A stretch of DNA of 23,234 nt. Source: JAZKIX01 sp040384645 (GTDB lineage: Bacteria; Pseudomonadota; Gammaproteobacteria; Burkholderiales; Burkholderiaceae_D). Positions 16,303-23,234 of the stretch are shown here, piece after piece (the first letter of the stretch is position 1; each line of letters begins with the position of its first letter). The stretch spans positions 1 to 23,234 of the forward strand of contig JAZKIX010000026.1 in NCBI GenBank assembly GCA_040384645.1. The letters are read 5' to 3'. Position numbers and translations under genes: made by a program. The notes beneath the pieces were generated by a model. It made no database searches, was not told the DNA's origin, and worked only from the letters and a program-made list of their open reading frames with translations.

Positions 16303-16340
16303 GTCTTGGTGGCATCAGCGTCGCCAAGACTAAAATTTTC
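16303..16340 (+). terminator. Intrinsic terminator after the lectin-like gene
   Basis: GTCTTGGTG pairs with CGCCAAGAC (one G-U pair) around a 10-nt loop, followed by TAAAATTTTC. It lies 20 nt after the stop codon. Confidence 0.55.
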
Positions 16341-16397
16341 TTCATCGCGTTCACATTGAAAACCATCCCGTTCTGGTTTGACGGCATAGAGAGTGTC

Positions 16398-17885
16398 ATG
16401 AATAAAATTAAATTGCCCTTACTCAAAAAAACATCATCGGCGCTGATCCTGGGTGCATGCATAACCCTGATTACGCCCGCGCTGCTCGGCGTCAGTCAAT
16501 ATGCGCTCGGCGCTACATCGGCAGCGGCAAGTTTGCCCGACTTTGCCGATTTGGTAGAAAAATCTGGTCCCGCCGTGGTCAATATCCGCACCACCGAAAA
16601 AGCCAAAGCGGCCGCCCCCGAAAGCGCGACGCAAGACGAACAAATGCAAGAAATCTTCCGTCGTTATTTTGGCGTACCCGGCGGCAGTGCGCCCGCCCCT
16701 GTGCCAAAAGACAGGAGACCCCCGCAAGCACAGGATGAACAAGTCCAGCGCGGCATCGGCTCTGGCTTCATCATTTCGCAAGATGGCTATGTAATTTCCA
16801 ATGCCCATGTGGTGGACAACGCCGATGAAGTTTACGTAAAACTCACCGACAAGCGCGAATTCAAAGCCAAGGTGATTGGTGTCGATACCCGTACCGACAT
16901 CGCCGTCTTGAAAATCGACGGTACCGGCTTGCCGAAAGCGACCATCGGCGATTCGGCTAAAGCACGGGTAGGCGAATGGGTGATTGCGATTGGCTCGCCG
17001 TTCGAGTTGGACAACACCGTCACCGCCGGCATCATCTCGGCCAAGGCACGCGAAACTGGCGATTTCCTACCTCTGATTCAAACCGATGTGGCCGTCAATC
17101 CCGGCAATTCCGGCGGCCCCTTGATCAATATGCGGGGCGAAGTAGTCGGTATCAATTCGCAGATTTACAGCCGCTCCGGCGGCTATATGGGCATCTCGTT
17201 CGCGATCCCGATCGATGAAGCCATCTCGACCGCCGAACAATTGAAAATTTCGGGTCGGGTCACGCGGGGCCGGCTCGGCGTCTACCTCGGCGATGTCAGG
17301 AAAGAAATCGTCGAATCACTTGGCCTAGCATCTGAAAAAGGCGGCTTAATCCACCGCGTCGAGAAAGACGGTCCAGCCGACAAAATTGGCTTGCAAGGCG
17401 GAGACATCATCCTGAAATTTAACGGTGTGACAGTAGAAAAAAGCGCCGACTTGCGCCGCTTGGCAGCCGCCACCAAGCCCGGCACCAAAGTGCCTTTAAG
17501 CGTATGGCGCAACGGTGCCGCACACGAATTCGAAGTGACCCTGGCCGAAATCCCGCAAGAAAAAGTGGCGACGGATGCAGAATCCCGCGATGTCGCCTCC
17601 GGCAAACAAAATGCACTCGGCATCACCGCTAAAACGCTGTCCGCCACAGAAAGGAAAGAGTTGCGTATTAACTCAGGCGTCGTGATTGAAAGCGCCGAAG
17701 GCCCAGCCGCTAAAGCGGGCTTGCAAGCCGGCGACATTGTCTTGACGATTAACAATATCGACGTCAAGGACGCGACGCAATTTTTTGCGCTTGCTGCCAG
17801 GGCTGATGGTAAAAAGCCCGTCATCTTGTTGGTACGTCGCGGCGAGAATTCGCAATTTGTTTCAGTTCGACCTGCCGCCCAATAG
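16398..17885 (+). CDS. DegP/MucD-type periplasmic serine protease
   Basis: A 495-residue HtrA-family protease/chaperone. Signal-anchor region at about 10-38, then a trypsin-like domain with catalytic H137 (SNAHVVDN), D167 (RTDIAVLKID) and S238 (NPGNSGGPL), then two PDZ domains (about 290-385 and 405-490). The Q-linker region around residue 80-115 is polar and proline-rich. I start at the ATG 16398; an in-frame TTG at 16356 would add 14 residues before the signal and lacks support. It degrades or refolds damaged envelope proteins. It follows a terminator and precedes tatA by 51 nt, so the two likely form a pair. Confidence 0.94.
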   Translation: MNKIKLPLLKKTSSALILGACITLITPALLGVSQYALGATSAAASLPDFADLVEKSGPAVVNIRTTEKAKAAAPESATQDEQMQEIFRRYFGVPGGSAPAPVPKDRRPPQAQDEQVQRGIGSGFIISQDGYVISNAHVVDNADEVYVKLTDKREFKAKVIGVDTRTDIAVLKIDGTGLPKATIGDSAKARVGEWVIAIGSPFELDNTVTAGIISAKARETGDFLPLIQTDVAVNPGNSGGPLINMRGEVVGINSQIYSRSGGYMGISFAIPIDEAISTAEQLKISGRVTRGRLGVYLGDVRKEIVESLGLASEKGGLIHRVEKDGPADKIGLQGGDIILKFNGVTVEKSADLRRLAAATKPGTKVPLSVWRNGAAHEFEVTLAEIPQEKVATDAESRDVASGKQNALGITAKTLSATERKELRINSGVVIESAEGPAAKAGLQAGDIVLTINNIDVKDATQFFALAARADGKKPVILLVRRGENSQFVSVRPAAQ

Positions 17886-17936
17886 CAGTTTTCAGCAATA
17901 TCAACATCGTCATTCAGACATTTTTGAAGGAATATC

Positions 17937-18167
17937 GTGGGTTCAATGAGTATGGTGCACTGGCTGGCCGTCTTGCTTGTGGTAGTACTGGTGTTCGGCA
18001 CCAAAAAAATCGGCAATATGGGCGTCGATCTTGGCAAGGCGGTTAAAGGATTTAAAGACGGCGTCAAAGGTGAAGATGACAGTCCCGTCGGTGCTCAAAG
18101 CGCGCTGGCACAAGGCACTGACAAAACGACGATTGATGTCGCGGCAAATGAAAAAGCCAAAGCGTGA
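17937..18167 (+). CDS. tatA: TatA twin-arginine translocase subunit (orphan copy)
   Basis: A 76-residue TatA/E-type protein: one N-terminal membrane helix (HWLAVLLVVVLVFG), the FGTKKI hinge, an amphipathic helix (GVDLGKAVKGFKDGVK) and a charged tail. The start is a GTG at 17937, giving the family-typical MGS opening, with GAAGGA about 5 nt upstream. TatB and TatC are not encoded in the window. The DUF1501 protein of the same array carries a Tat signal, so this copy may supply or adjust pore subunits for it. The spacer after degP is 51 nt. Confidence 0.92.
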   Translation: MGSMSMVHWLAVLLVVVLVFGTKKIGNMGVDLGKAVKGFKDGVKGEDDSPVGAQSALAQGTDKTTIDVAANEKAKA

Positions 18168-18370
18168 AAACTGGCAACAGGATCGGGAAATTATCTGGCC
18201 GATGCCTGCCGCTTATGGGGCTTTGAATGCAACCCCACATCGACTGATAGCGGTCAAATGCGACTATAGAAAGGCGTAGTGCGGCGCCGGACGTAAAGAT
18301 ATACTACGTACAGTATTAAAAAATCAGCTTTAAAATCGTGCGGGTTAATGCCACTATTTCCCTATACTCC

Positions 18371-20425
18371 CTAGTTATGACTATTTATCGCATCCATAAT
18401 ATAAGGCGCAACATACCGTGAACCGTTATCGTTCAAGTGTCCTCGGTCCCGATATAGCAAAGATTTATTTTTCATTAAATAGCAAACCTCTCGATCACAA
18501 AGAAGGTCAGAAAGATCAAAGACTGCTATGTCGGGGTAACTTTTGAGGACGGAATTAACCACAGATTTATAGTTCGACCAAGGCACAAGAGAGTCAAAAT
18601 CATTGCGGCGAAAGGAGCATTTACTCACTGTATTTGCAATCCTGAATGGGCGATCAACGCACAGTTTAGGATCAAAAGGAAGGAAGGGATTATCAAACAT
18701 GACTATCACCTTTTTATCAGCCTTCACCAGCGCCGCGAACGTTCTCGTCATCCCGTCTCTGAGAATACTATTTACATCCTTATTGTCGGGATTTGTTAAG
18801 TCCTTCACATCAGCGAATGAACAAGGCGGATTGTGCGAGAGAATCACCGTTTTGATATTCGGATCATGTATTACAAAATCGTAAGCGGAATTTATTAATC
18901 TATAGGCTCCTTCTCTCGCCTTGCCCTTATTTGGGTCGTTTGTACCACTCGATATATCAAGATAAGGCGCTGCGCAACTTGCGGCAAACACCGCCACACC
19001 ACTCTTGGCATCAACCAACTCGCTCAGGCCCAGATAAAGCTGACCAGCATGCGAATCGCCAATGACAGCGATGGTATTTCCTTGCTTTTTTTGAAGTCGA
19101 CAAGGATTGTTGGTGAGCTTAGTCCAGTCAGGGAAGTAAGCATTACAATTTTCGGCAGCCTCGTTTAACTGCCTTGCAGGATCAGTAACGTGAGTGAGAA
19201 CAGTGCTACTTGATAATCTAAACCCCAGGCCTTTCCGCTCATATGCGTTGTACCCGAGGTAGCCAACGATCGCCATCAGCGCTACAAGCAGTGTGACTTT
19301 GAGCTTGCTATCGTTACCTAAGCGTATCGGACGCTCGACAAACCTATAGGTCAGCCAAGCAAGCGCTATGGAGAAAAATACGGCAGCAATACGGATGCCT
19401 CGACTAGGCACTTCGCCCTCGACAATACGTGCGAAAGAAAGCAAGGGCCAGTGCCACAAGTACAGTGGATAGCTAATTAATCCAAACCAGACAAGCACCA
19501 CGTTAGATAAAATTGTGCGATTAATCCATGCTTTATCCCCGGCTAGTATGATCAAACCAGCGCTCATGACAGGGATTAATGCCCACGCCCCGGGAAATCT
19601 CAAATTTTTGTTGATACGCCAAAACCCATATGCCAATAAAAACACACTTAACAGAGAGAGCAGGTTCGACAAAGTTCTGCCATCGCTCTCCGTTTTTTCA
19701 CGATAAATAGCTTTTGCCAAGCAGCCATCAATTTTGACTCTAAGGCGCTCGCTAGCACCTTTCTTGTAGAGTGAAAACCACGCCAAAATACTGCCGCAAA
19801 GAAATTCCCAAAAACGTGTCTGCGGCGAATAGAACGTCGCTACCGGATCATGCTGTACTCCGACGAAATTAAGCGTGAAAGAAATAAGCGCTACTAATAC
19901 GGTCAGTGTGACCAGATTCAACTTATGCTTCCAAGCAAACCAGAGCAACAGCGGCCAAGCAATGTAAAACTGCTCTTCAATCCCCAAACTCCACAGATGC
20001 AGAAGCGGGTTTGTTTCAGCAGAGCTATTAAAATAATCGACATCACGCCAAAACAGAAAGTTAGATACAAAGCCAGCCCCCGCCGCTATATTCTTTCCCA
20101 ACAATTGGTATTCATCGGCGAGTAAAGCAAACCAGCCGAATGTGTAGCTGGCAATTAGAACAACTACCAGCGCAGGAAAGATGCGTTTGATTCGCCTGGC
20201 GTAAAACTCAGAAAAACTAAATGTCCTCCTGTCTAAATTTTCGAAAATGATTGTCGAGATCAAAAATCCAGAAATGACAAAGAAGACATCGACCCCAATG
20301 AAGCCGCCTTTAAGCCAATTTGGAAACGCGTGGAAGGCCACAACAGACAGCACGGCAACAGCTCTTAGTCCGTCAATGTCTGGCCGATAATTGGGAAGTG
20401 ATAGTTGAGTTTGCGATTTTTTCAT
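18371..20425 (-). CDS. OafA-type acyltransferase with SGNH domain
   Basis: A 684-residue membrane O-acyltransferase that would acetylate a cell-surface polysaccharide. N-terminal acyltransferase-3 domain (about 10-370) opens YRPDIDGLRAVAVLSVVAFH with the catalytic-type H32, and contains GVDVFFVISGFLIS and about ten helices. The C-terminal SGNH domain carries VIGDSHAGQLY (S458) and RDRGHLNDNGSRY (D660, H663). Base composition is visibly more AT-rich than neighbouring genes, and it lies alone on the minus strand beside a 115-bp inverted-repeat structure, which suggests acquisition by transfer. It has no evident link to the redox operon. Confidence 0.93.
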   Translation of the reverse strand: MKKSQTQLSLPNYRPDIDGLRAVAVLSVVAFHAFPNWLKGGFIGVDVFFVISGFLISTIIFENLDRRTFSFSEFYARRIKRIFPALVVVLIASYTFGWFALLADEYQLLGKNIAAGAGFVSNFLFWRDVDYFNSSAETNPLLHLWSLGIEEQFYIAWPLLLWFAWKHKLNLVTLTVLVALISFTLNFVGVQHDPVATFYSPQTRFWEFLCGSILAWFSLYKKGASERLRVKIDGCLAKAIYREKTESDGRTLSNLLSLLSVFLLAYGFWRINKNLRFPGAWALIPVMSAGLIILAGDKAWINRTILSNVVLVWFGLISYPLYLWHWPLLSFARIVEGEVPSRGIRIAAVFFSIALAWLTYRFVERPIRLGNDSKLKVTLLVALMAIVGYLGYNAYERKGLGFRLSSSTVLTHVTDPARQLNEAAENCNAYFPDWTKLTNNPCRLQKKQGNTIAVIGDSHAGQLYLGLSELVDAKSGVAVFAASCAAPYLDISSGTNDPNKGKAREGAYRLINSAYDFVIHDPNIKTVILSHNPPCSFADVKDLTNPDNKDVNSILRDGMTRTFAALVKADKKVIVMFDNPFLPFDPKLCVDRPFRIANTVSKCSFRRNDFDSLVPWSNYKSVVNSVLKSYPDIAVFDLSDLLCDREVCYLMKNKSLLYRDRGHLNDNGSRYVAPYIMDAINSHN

Positions 20426-20449
20426 TGAGAATTAATTTATTAGCCGCTC

Positions 20450-20564
20450 GACTAGTAGATCAACCAGTTGAATCCGTAGGGTACCGATAACGTTACAGCC
20501 CAATTGGTACGCGAGGTGAGCCACTTATCTTATCCAATCAATTCACATGGTTGATCTACTAGTC
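20450..20564. repeat. 24-bp inverted repeat spanning 115 bp
   Basis: Arms at 20450-20473 and 20541-20564. The outer 17 bases (GACTAGTAGATCAACCA) are perfectly complementary, and the inner 7 mostly so. The 67-bp interior includes the palindrome CCAATTGG and no gene. It resembles a MITE-like element, a recombination site or a large operator. No obvious target-site duplication flanks it. Confidence 0.7.
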
Positions 20565-21070
20565 CCATCTCATTTGTTTAGTGAGCCTTTGATGCAAAGC
20601 GCCAGCCTTAGGCTCAGAAATTATTGCAAAAAATGGATTGTAGTACGGCTGTGAAGGAAGTCGGCAATCTGATCCAGATGGCAATGAATGCACTACCTTC
20701 CATGGCAATAGATCGTCGACTTATTTAATCCAATGATCGGTGATGTAAGTGAAAACATGGCGCAAGTCGGCTTTGGGATCTAGGCAGCCATGTACCTCGA
20801 CTACGCCACGCTGCTTCAGCAGCAACACTATATGTACAAATTCCAACAGCTCCGGCATCAAGACTCCACAACGGCTGAACTCAAAAAGAGCCGCCGCACG
20901 GCATAAAGCACTGCCTCCAGAGAGTGAAACTACCGCATCACCCAGCACTGGTATAGCTCTTGCTGAAGTGAGCACTGCATCGTTGACCCATGACTATCTT
21001 TTGTCTGGAGACTGCATGTCGATTCCGTATTTCACCCTCTACAATTTTTTAACATCGCCAGGAGTTTTTC
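20565..21070. other. Region with no convincing gene
   Basis: About 500 bp upstream of the MBL gene. A 38-codon plus frame (20790-20906, MYLDYATLLQQQHYMYKF...) and an 84-codon minus frame from a GTG (20975-20721) overlap each other. Neither has a good ribosome-binding site or a recognised domain. The stretch may be decayed coding sequence. Confidence 0.4.
20948..20964 (+). promoter_or_regulatory. Weak sigma-54-like site before the MBL gene
   Basis: CTGGTATAGCTCTTGCT keeps GG and GC 10 nt apart and has a perfect TTGCT box, but the -24 box is poor. It would give a leader of about 95 nt for the gene at 21071. Confidence 0.25.
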
Positions 21071-22576
21071 ATGCATAAAGCGCCGTTTCCCCTTCTTGGC
21101 CTGACCCTCGCGCTCGCGCCAGCGCTCACTTCAGCGCATGCGGCATCTTTGCAAAAAGCTGCCGAGACGCTGGGTGCAGACACCACAAAATCGATTGAAT
21201 ATTCCGGTACGGGACATTGGTATCAATTCGGCCAAGCACCCGCACCATCGCTACCTTGGCCGCAATTTAACGTCAGCAGCTACACCGCAGGCATCAACTA
21301 TGAAACTGCTGCAGCGCGGGTGCAGATCAAGCGCATTCAGGCGATTGAAGCGGGCCGGCAACGTCCGACGCCGGTCGAGCAACGTCCGGATCATTATGTC
21401 AGCGGCGCGAGCGCGTGGAATGTGGCAGTGCCGGCCAATGCCGCGGCGGGCACCGCGCCGGTAGCCGCTGCGCAACCCGCCAGCGTGGCCGAGCGCAAGG
21501 CCGAAATCTGGGCCACGCCGCAGGGCTTTGTGAAAGCGGCGCTAGCCAACCATGCAAAATCCAAAGGATCCAAGGGCGGCGTCGAGGTCTCATTTACGCT
21601 CGATGGCAAATATCATTACGTCGGATTCATCAACGCCAAAAATCAAGTCGAACGCGTCAAGACTTGGATCGACAATCCGGTGCTGGGCGACACCTTGGTA
21701 GAAACCCGGTACAGCGGGTACAAAGACTTTGGCGGTGTGCAATTCCCGGTAAATATCGAACGCACCCAAGGCGGTCATCCGGTGCTGTTCCTGAAGGTGG
21801 CGGAAGTTAAATTGAATCCGGCCGTGGAACTGACCGTGCCGCAAGAAATCGCCAGCGCGCCGACGCCTGTCGTAACAGTAACCGCAGACAAGCTAGCCGA
21901 TGGCGTGTATTACCTGACGGGCGGCAGCCACCATAGTGTCGCCATCGAACAAAAAGATCACATCGTGATTATCGAAGCGCCGTTGGATGAGCAGCGCTCA
22001 CTGGCTGTCATCGCCAAGGCCAAGGAAACGATACCCAACAAGCCGATCAAATACCTGATCAACACGCACGCCCACTTCGACCATTCAGGTGGCTTGCGCA
22101 CGTTTGTCGATGAAGGCGCGACCATTGTCACGCACCAGTTGAACCGGCCTTATTACCAAAAAGTTTGGGCTGCACCACACACGCTCAACCCAGACCGCTT
22201 GGCGGCATCGAATAAGACTGCGCACTTTGAAACCTTCAAGGGCAAACACGTACTGTCAAACGGCAAGCGTGCGATCGAGATCTATCCAATCGCCGGCAAT
22301 AGTCACAACGATGCGTTTGCATTGGTCTATTTGCCGACGGAAAAGGTTTTGATCGAAGCCGATGCCTACACGCCGACTGCAGCCAATGTGGCGCCACTGG
22401 CGACGCCAAATCCATACTCGGTCAATCTGTATGAAAATATCCAAAAGCTCAAGCTTGATGTCGATCGGATTGCCGGCTTGCATGGACCCCGCGTGGTCAG
22501 CTTAAATGATCTGCGCACAGTGATTGGACAGAATGTTAATAATACTATCGTTGGGCAAAATACCGTCACAAAGTAA
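21071..22576 (+). CDS. Exported metallo-beta-lactamase-fold hydrolase
   Basis: A 501-residue exported enzyme. Signal peptide to about residue 25 (TSAHAAS). Residues 27-265 form a poorly characterised N-terminal region with beta-rich sequence. The metallo-beta-lactamase domain follows (about 275-490): NTHAHFDHSGGL supplies H333, H335, D337 and H338, then AGNSHNDAFALVYLP (third-site His) and a late GLHGPRVV His. The metal site looks complete for a dinuclear zinc hydrolase. AGGAG precedes the ATG. Relatives are annotated only as MBL fold hydrolases; a true beta-lactamase role is not supported. It stands alone, with a terminator after it, and is probably unrelated to the redox operon although also periplasmic. 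Confidence 0.9.
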   Translation: MHKAPFPLLGLTLALAPALTSAHAASLQKAAETLGADTTKSIEYSGTGHWYQFGQAPAPSLPWPQFNVSSYTAGINYETAAARVQIKRIQAIEAGRQRPTPVEQRPDHYVSGASAWNVAVPANAAAGTAPVAAAQPASVAERKAEIWATPQGFVKAALANHAKSKGSKGGVEVSFTLDGKYHYVGFINAKNQVERVKTWIDNPVLGDTLVETRYSGYKDFGGVQFPVNIERTQGGHPVLFLKVAEVKLNPAVELTVPQEIASAPTPVVTVTADKLADGVYYLTGGSHHSVAIEQKDHIVIIEAPLDEQRSLAVIAKAKETIPNKPIKYLINTHAHFDHSGGLRTFVDEGATIVTHQLNRPYYQKVWAAPHTLNPDRLAASNKTAHFETFKGKHVLSNGKRAIEIYPIAGNSHNDAFALVYLPTEKVLIEADAYTPTAANVAPLATPNPYSVNLYENIQKLKLDVDRIAGLHGPRVVSLNDLRTVIGQNVNNTIVGQNTVTK

Positions 22577-22594
22577 AACGCGTCGTCTGTATTT

Positions 22595-22629
22595 GCCGGA
22601 TCCGTACTATTGCGACTCCGGCCATTTTT
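22595..22629 (+). terminator. Terminator-like hairpin after the MBL gene
   Basis: GCCGGA pairs with TCCGGC around a 16-nt loop, followed by CATTTTT, 19 nt after the stop codon. The stem is short but the U-run is good. Confidence 0.45.
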
Positions 22630-22708
22630 CCCAACGCATTAAGAATGCAGTTCTACGCGTGGCCAGACCAAACAGTATCCAGGCTAAAAAACGATGGGTG
22701 TAGCGACC

Positions 22709-22724
22709 TGTGTTTGAAAACACA
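22709..22724. repeat. Short inverted repeat between convergent genes
   Basis: TGTGTTT-GA-AAACACA, perfect 7-bp arms, about 100 bp beyond the stop of the AraC-type gene. It has no U-run on either strand and its role is unclear. Confidence 0.25.
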
Positions 22725-22828
22725 TCGACTCGCATTCAACGGCTTTTTTGGCTGGAGTTAATTGCGTCTGGCGTCGGAGACTGTAGACAGCAAAATTGGC
22801 GATTGTTGCGCCCTTTGTCATAGATGGC

Positions 22829-23234
22829 TTACCGCAAGGTGCCCGGTGTCACGCCAAAATCACGTTTGATCAATTTACGCAAGGCGGTGCTGTCCTGATA
22901 ACCGACCTGCACCGCGACTGCTTCGATCGAGAGCGCCGTCGTTTCCAGCAAATGCGCGGCATGCGATAAACGCCGCCGTTGAATGAATTTGATCGGCGAT
23001 ACACCGGTCGCTGCTTTGATGCGCCGCGCCAGCGTCTTGGGCGACAACGCCAATTTAGAGGAAAGCGCAGTCACCGTCATCGGCTGCGCCAGATGCGCAT
23101 CGATCCAGCACTGCGCCGCCATCACCGTCTGATCTTCGTGCGCCAGATGGTCGCGCATCATGTAGCGCGTCTGCGAAGAGCGCTGATCGATCAGCAAATA
23201 GCGCGAACACAAATGCGCCATCGATTCCCCCCAC
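22829..23234 (-). CDS. GlxA-type AraC-family regulator, C-terminal part (truncated by the window)
   Basis: About 134 visible codons of a transcription factor. The frame stays open to the right edge (…WGESMAHLCSRYLLIDQRSSQTRYM), which matches the junction of an upstream DJ-1/PfpI-like domain in GlxA-type regulators, so the ATG at 23221 is internal and the N-terminal domain lies outside. Two helix-turn-helix units of the AraC domain are complete: MTVTALSSKLALSPKTLARR and LSIEAVAVQVGYQDSTALRK, followed by DFGVTPGTLR. It converges with the MBL gene. It could control that gene or genes to the right; nothing in the sequence decides this. Confidence 0.9.
   Translation of the reverse strand, partial: WGESMAHLCSRYLLIDQRSSQTRYMMRDHLAHEDQTVMAAQCWIDAHLAQPMTVTALSSKLALSPKTLARRIKAATGVSPIKFIQRRRLSHAAHLLETTALSIEAVAVQVGYQDSTALRKLIKRDFGVTPGTLR

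Noticed and set aside
21071..22576. Possible antibiotic-resistance beta-lactamase
   Set aside because: The HxHxDH motif is shared by the whole MBL superfamily; the large N-terminal region and length do not fit known metallo-beta-lactamases.
1..23234. tRNA, rRNA, CRISPR arrays, insertion sequences and prophage genes
   Set aside because: None seen: no cloverleaf-like sequences, no regularly spaced repeats, and no transposase or integrase motifs on either strand.

Overview
The window looks like a chromosomal segment of a betaproteobacterium, most likely Burkholderiales and perhaps Oxalobacteraceae. This is an inference from moderate GC, the TatA, DegP/MucD and GlxA-type AraC sequences, and the gene style; no rRNA or other phylogenetic marker is present. 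Almost every gene encodes an exported or membrane protein. The dominant theme is periplasmic redox chemistry built around a DUF1549/DUF1553 plus DUF1501 gene pair, a pairing best known from Planctomycetes and of unknown function.

Layout. (1) 1-2211, minus: an acetoacetyl-CoA-synthetase-like ligase running off the left edge. It is interrupted by a 35-N assembly gap and fused at its C-terminus to a phosphopantetheine carrier domain. (2) 2212-3139: non-coding, with two diverged copies of a ~94-bp repeat 332 bp apart. (3) 7383 down to 3140, minus: a four-gene operon encoding a rhodanese-like protein lacking the catalytic Cys, a cytochrome b561, a DsbD/ScsB-type thiol reductase and a redoxin. (4) 7384-8033: a divergent control region with two outward-facing sigma-54 (RpoN) type promoters, one matching the consensus exactly, and inverted repeats between them. 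(5) 8034-18167, plus: a possible 12-codon leader, DUF1549/DUF1553 protein, Tat-exported DUF1501 protein, cytochrome c'-like protein, peroxiredoxin, dihaem c4-like cytochrome (TTG start), SMP-30-type beta-propeller, a second cytochrome c', a DUF1554/lectin-like secreted protein, a DegP-type protease and an orphan TatA. Hairpins and terminator-like structures subdivide this array. (6) 18371-20425, minus: an AT-richer OafA/SGNH acyltransferase, preceded by a 24-bp inverted repeat spanning 115 bp. (7) 21071-22576, plus: an exported metallo-beta-lactamase-fold hydrolase. (8) 22829 to the right edge, minus: the DNA-binding end of a GlxA-type AraC regulator.

How the genes may work together (inference): cytochrome b561 could pass quinol electrons to the soluble c-type cytochromes. 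DsbD/ScsB and the redoxin would keep periplasmic thiols, including apocytochrome CXXCH cysteines, reduced. TatA would support export of the folded DUF1501 enzyme, and DegP and the peroxiredoxin would protect the compartment. The shared RpoN-type control region ties the two divergent operons into one candidate regulon. The substrate is unknown; the lectin-like, beta-propeller and alkaline-phosphatase-superfamily proteins hint at a polymer or ester-containing compound.
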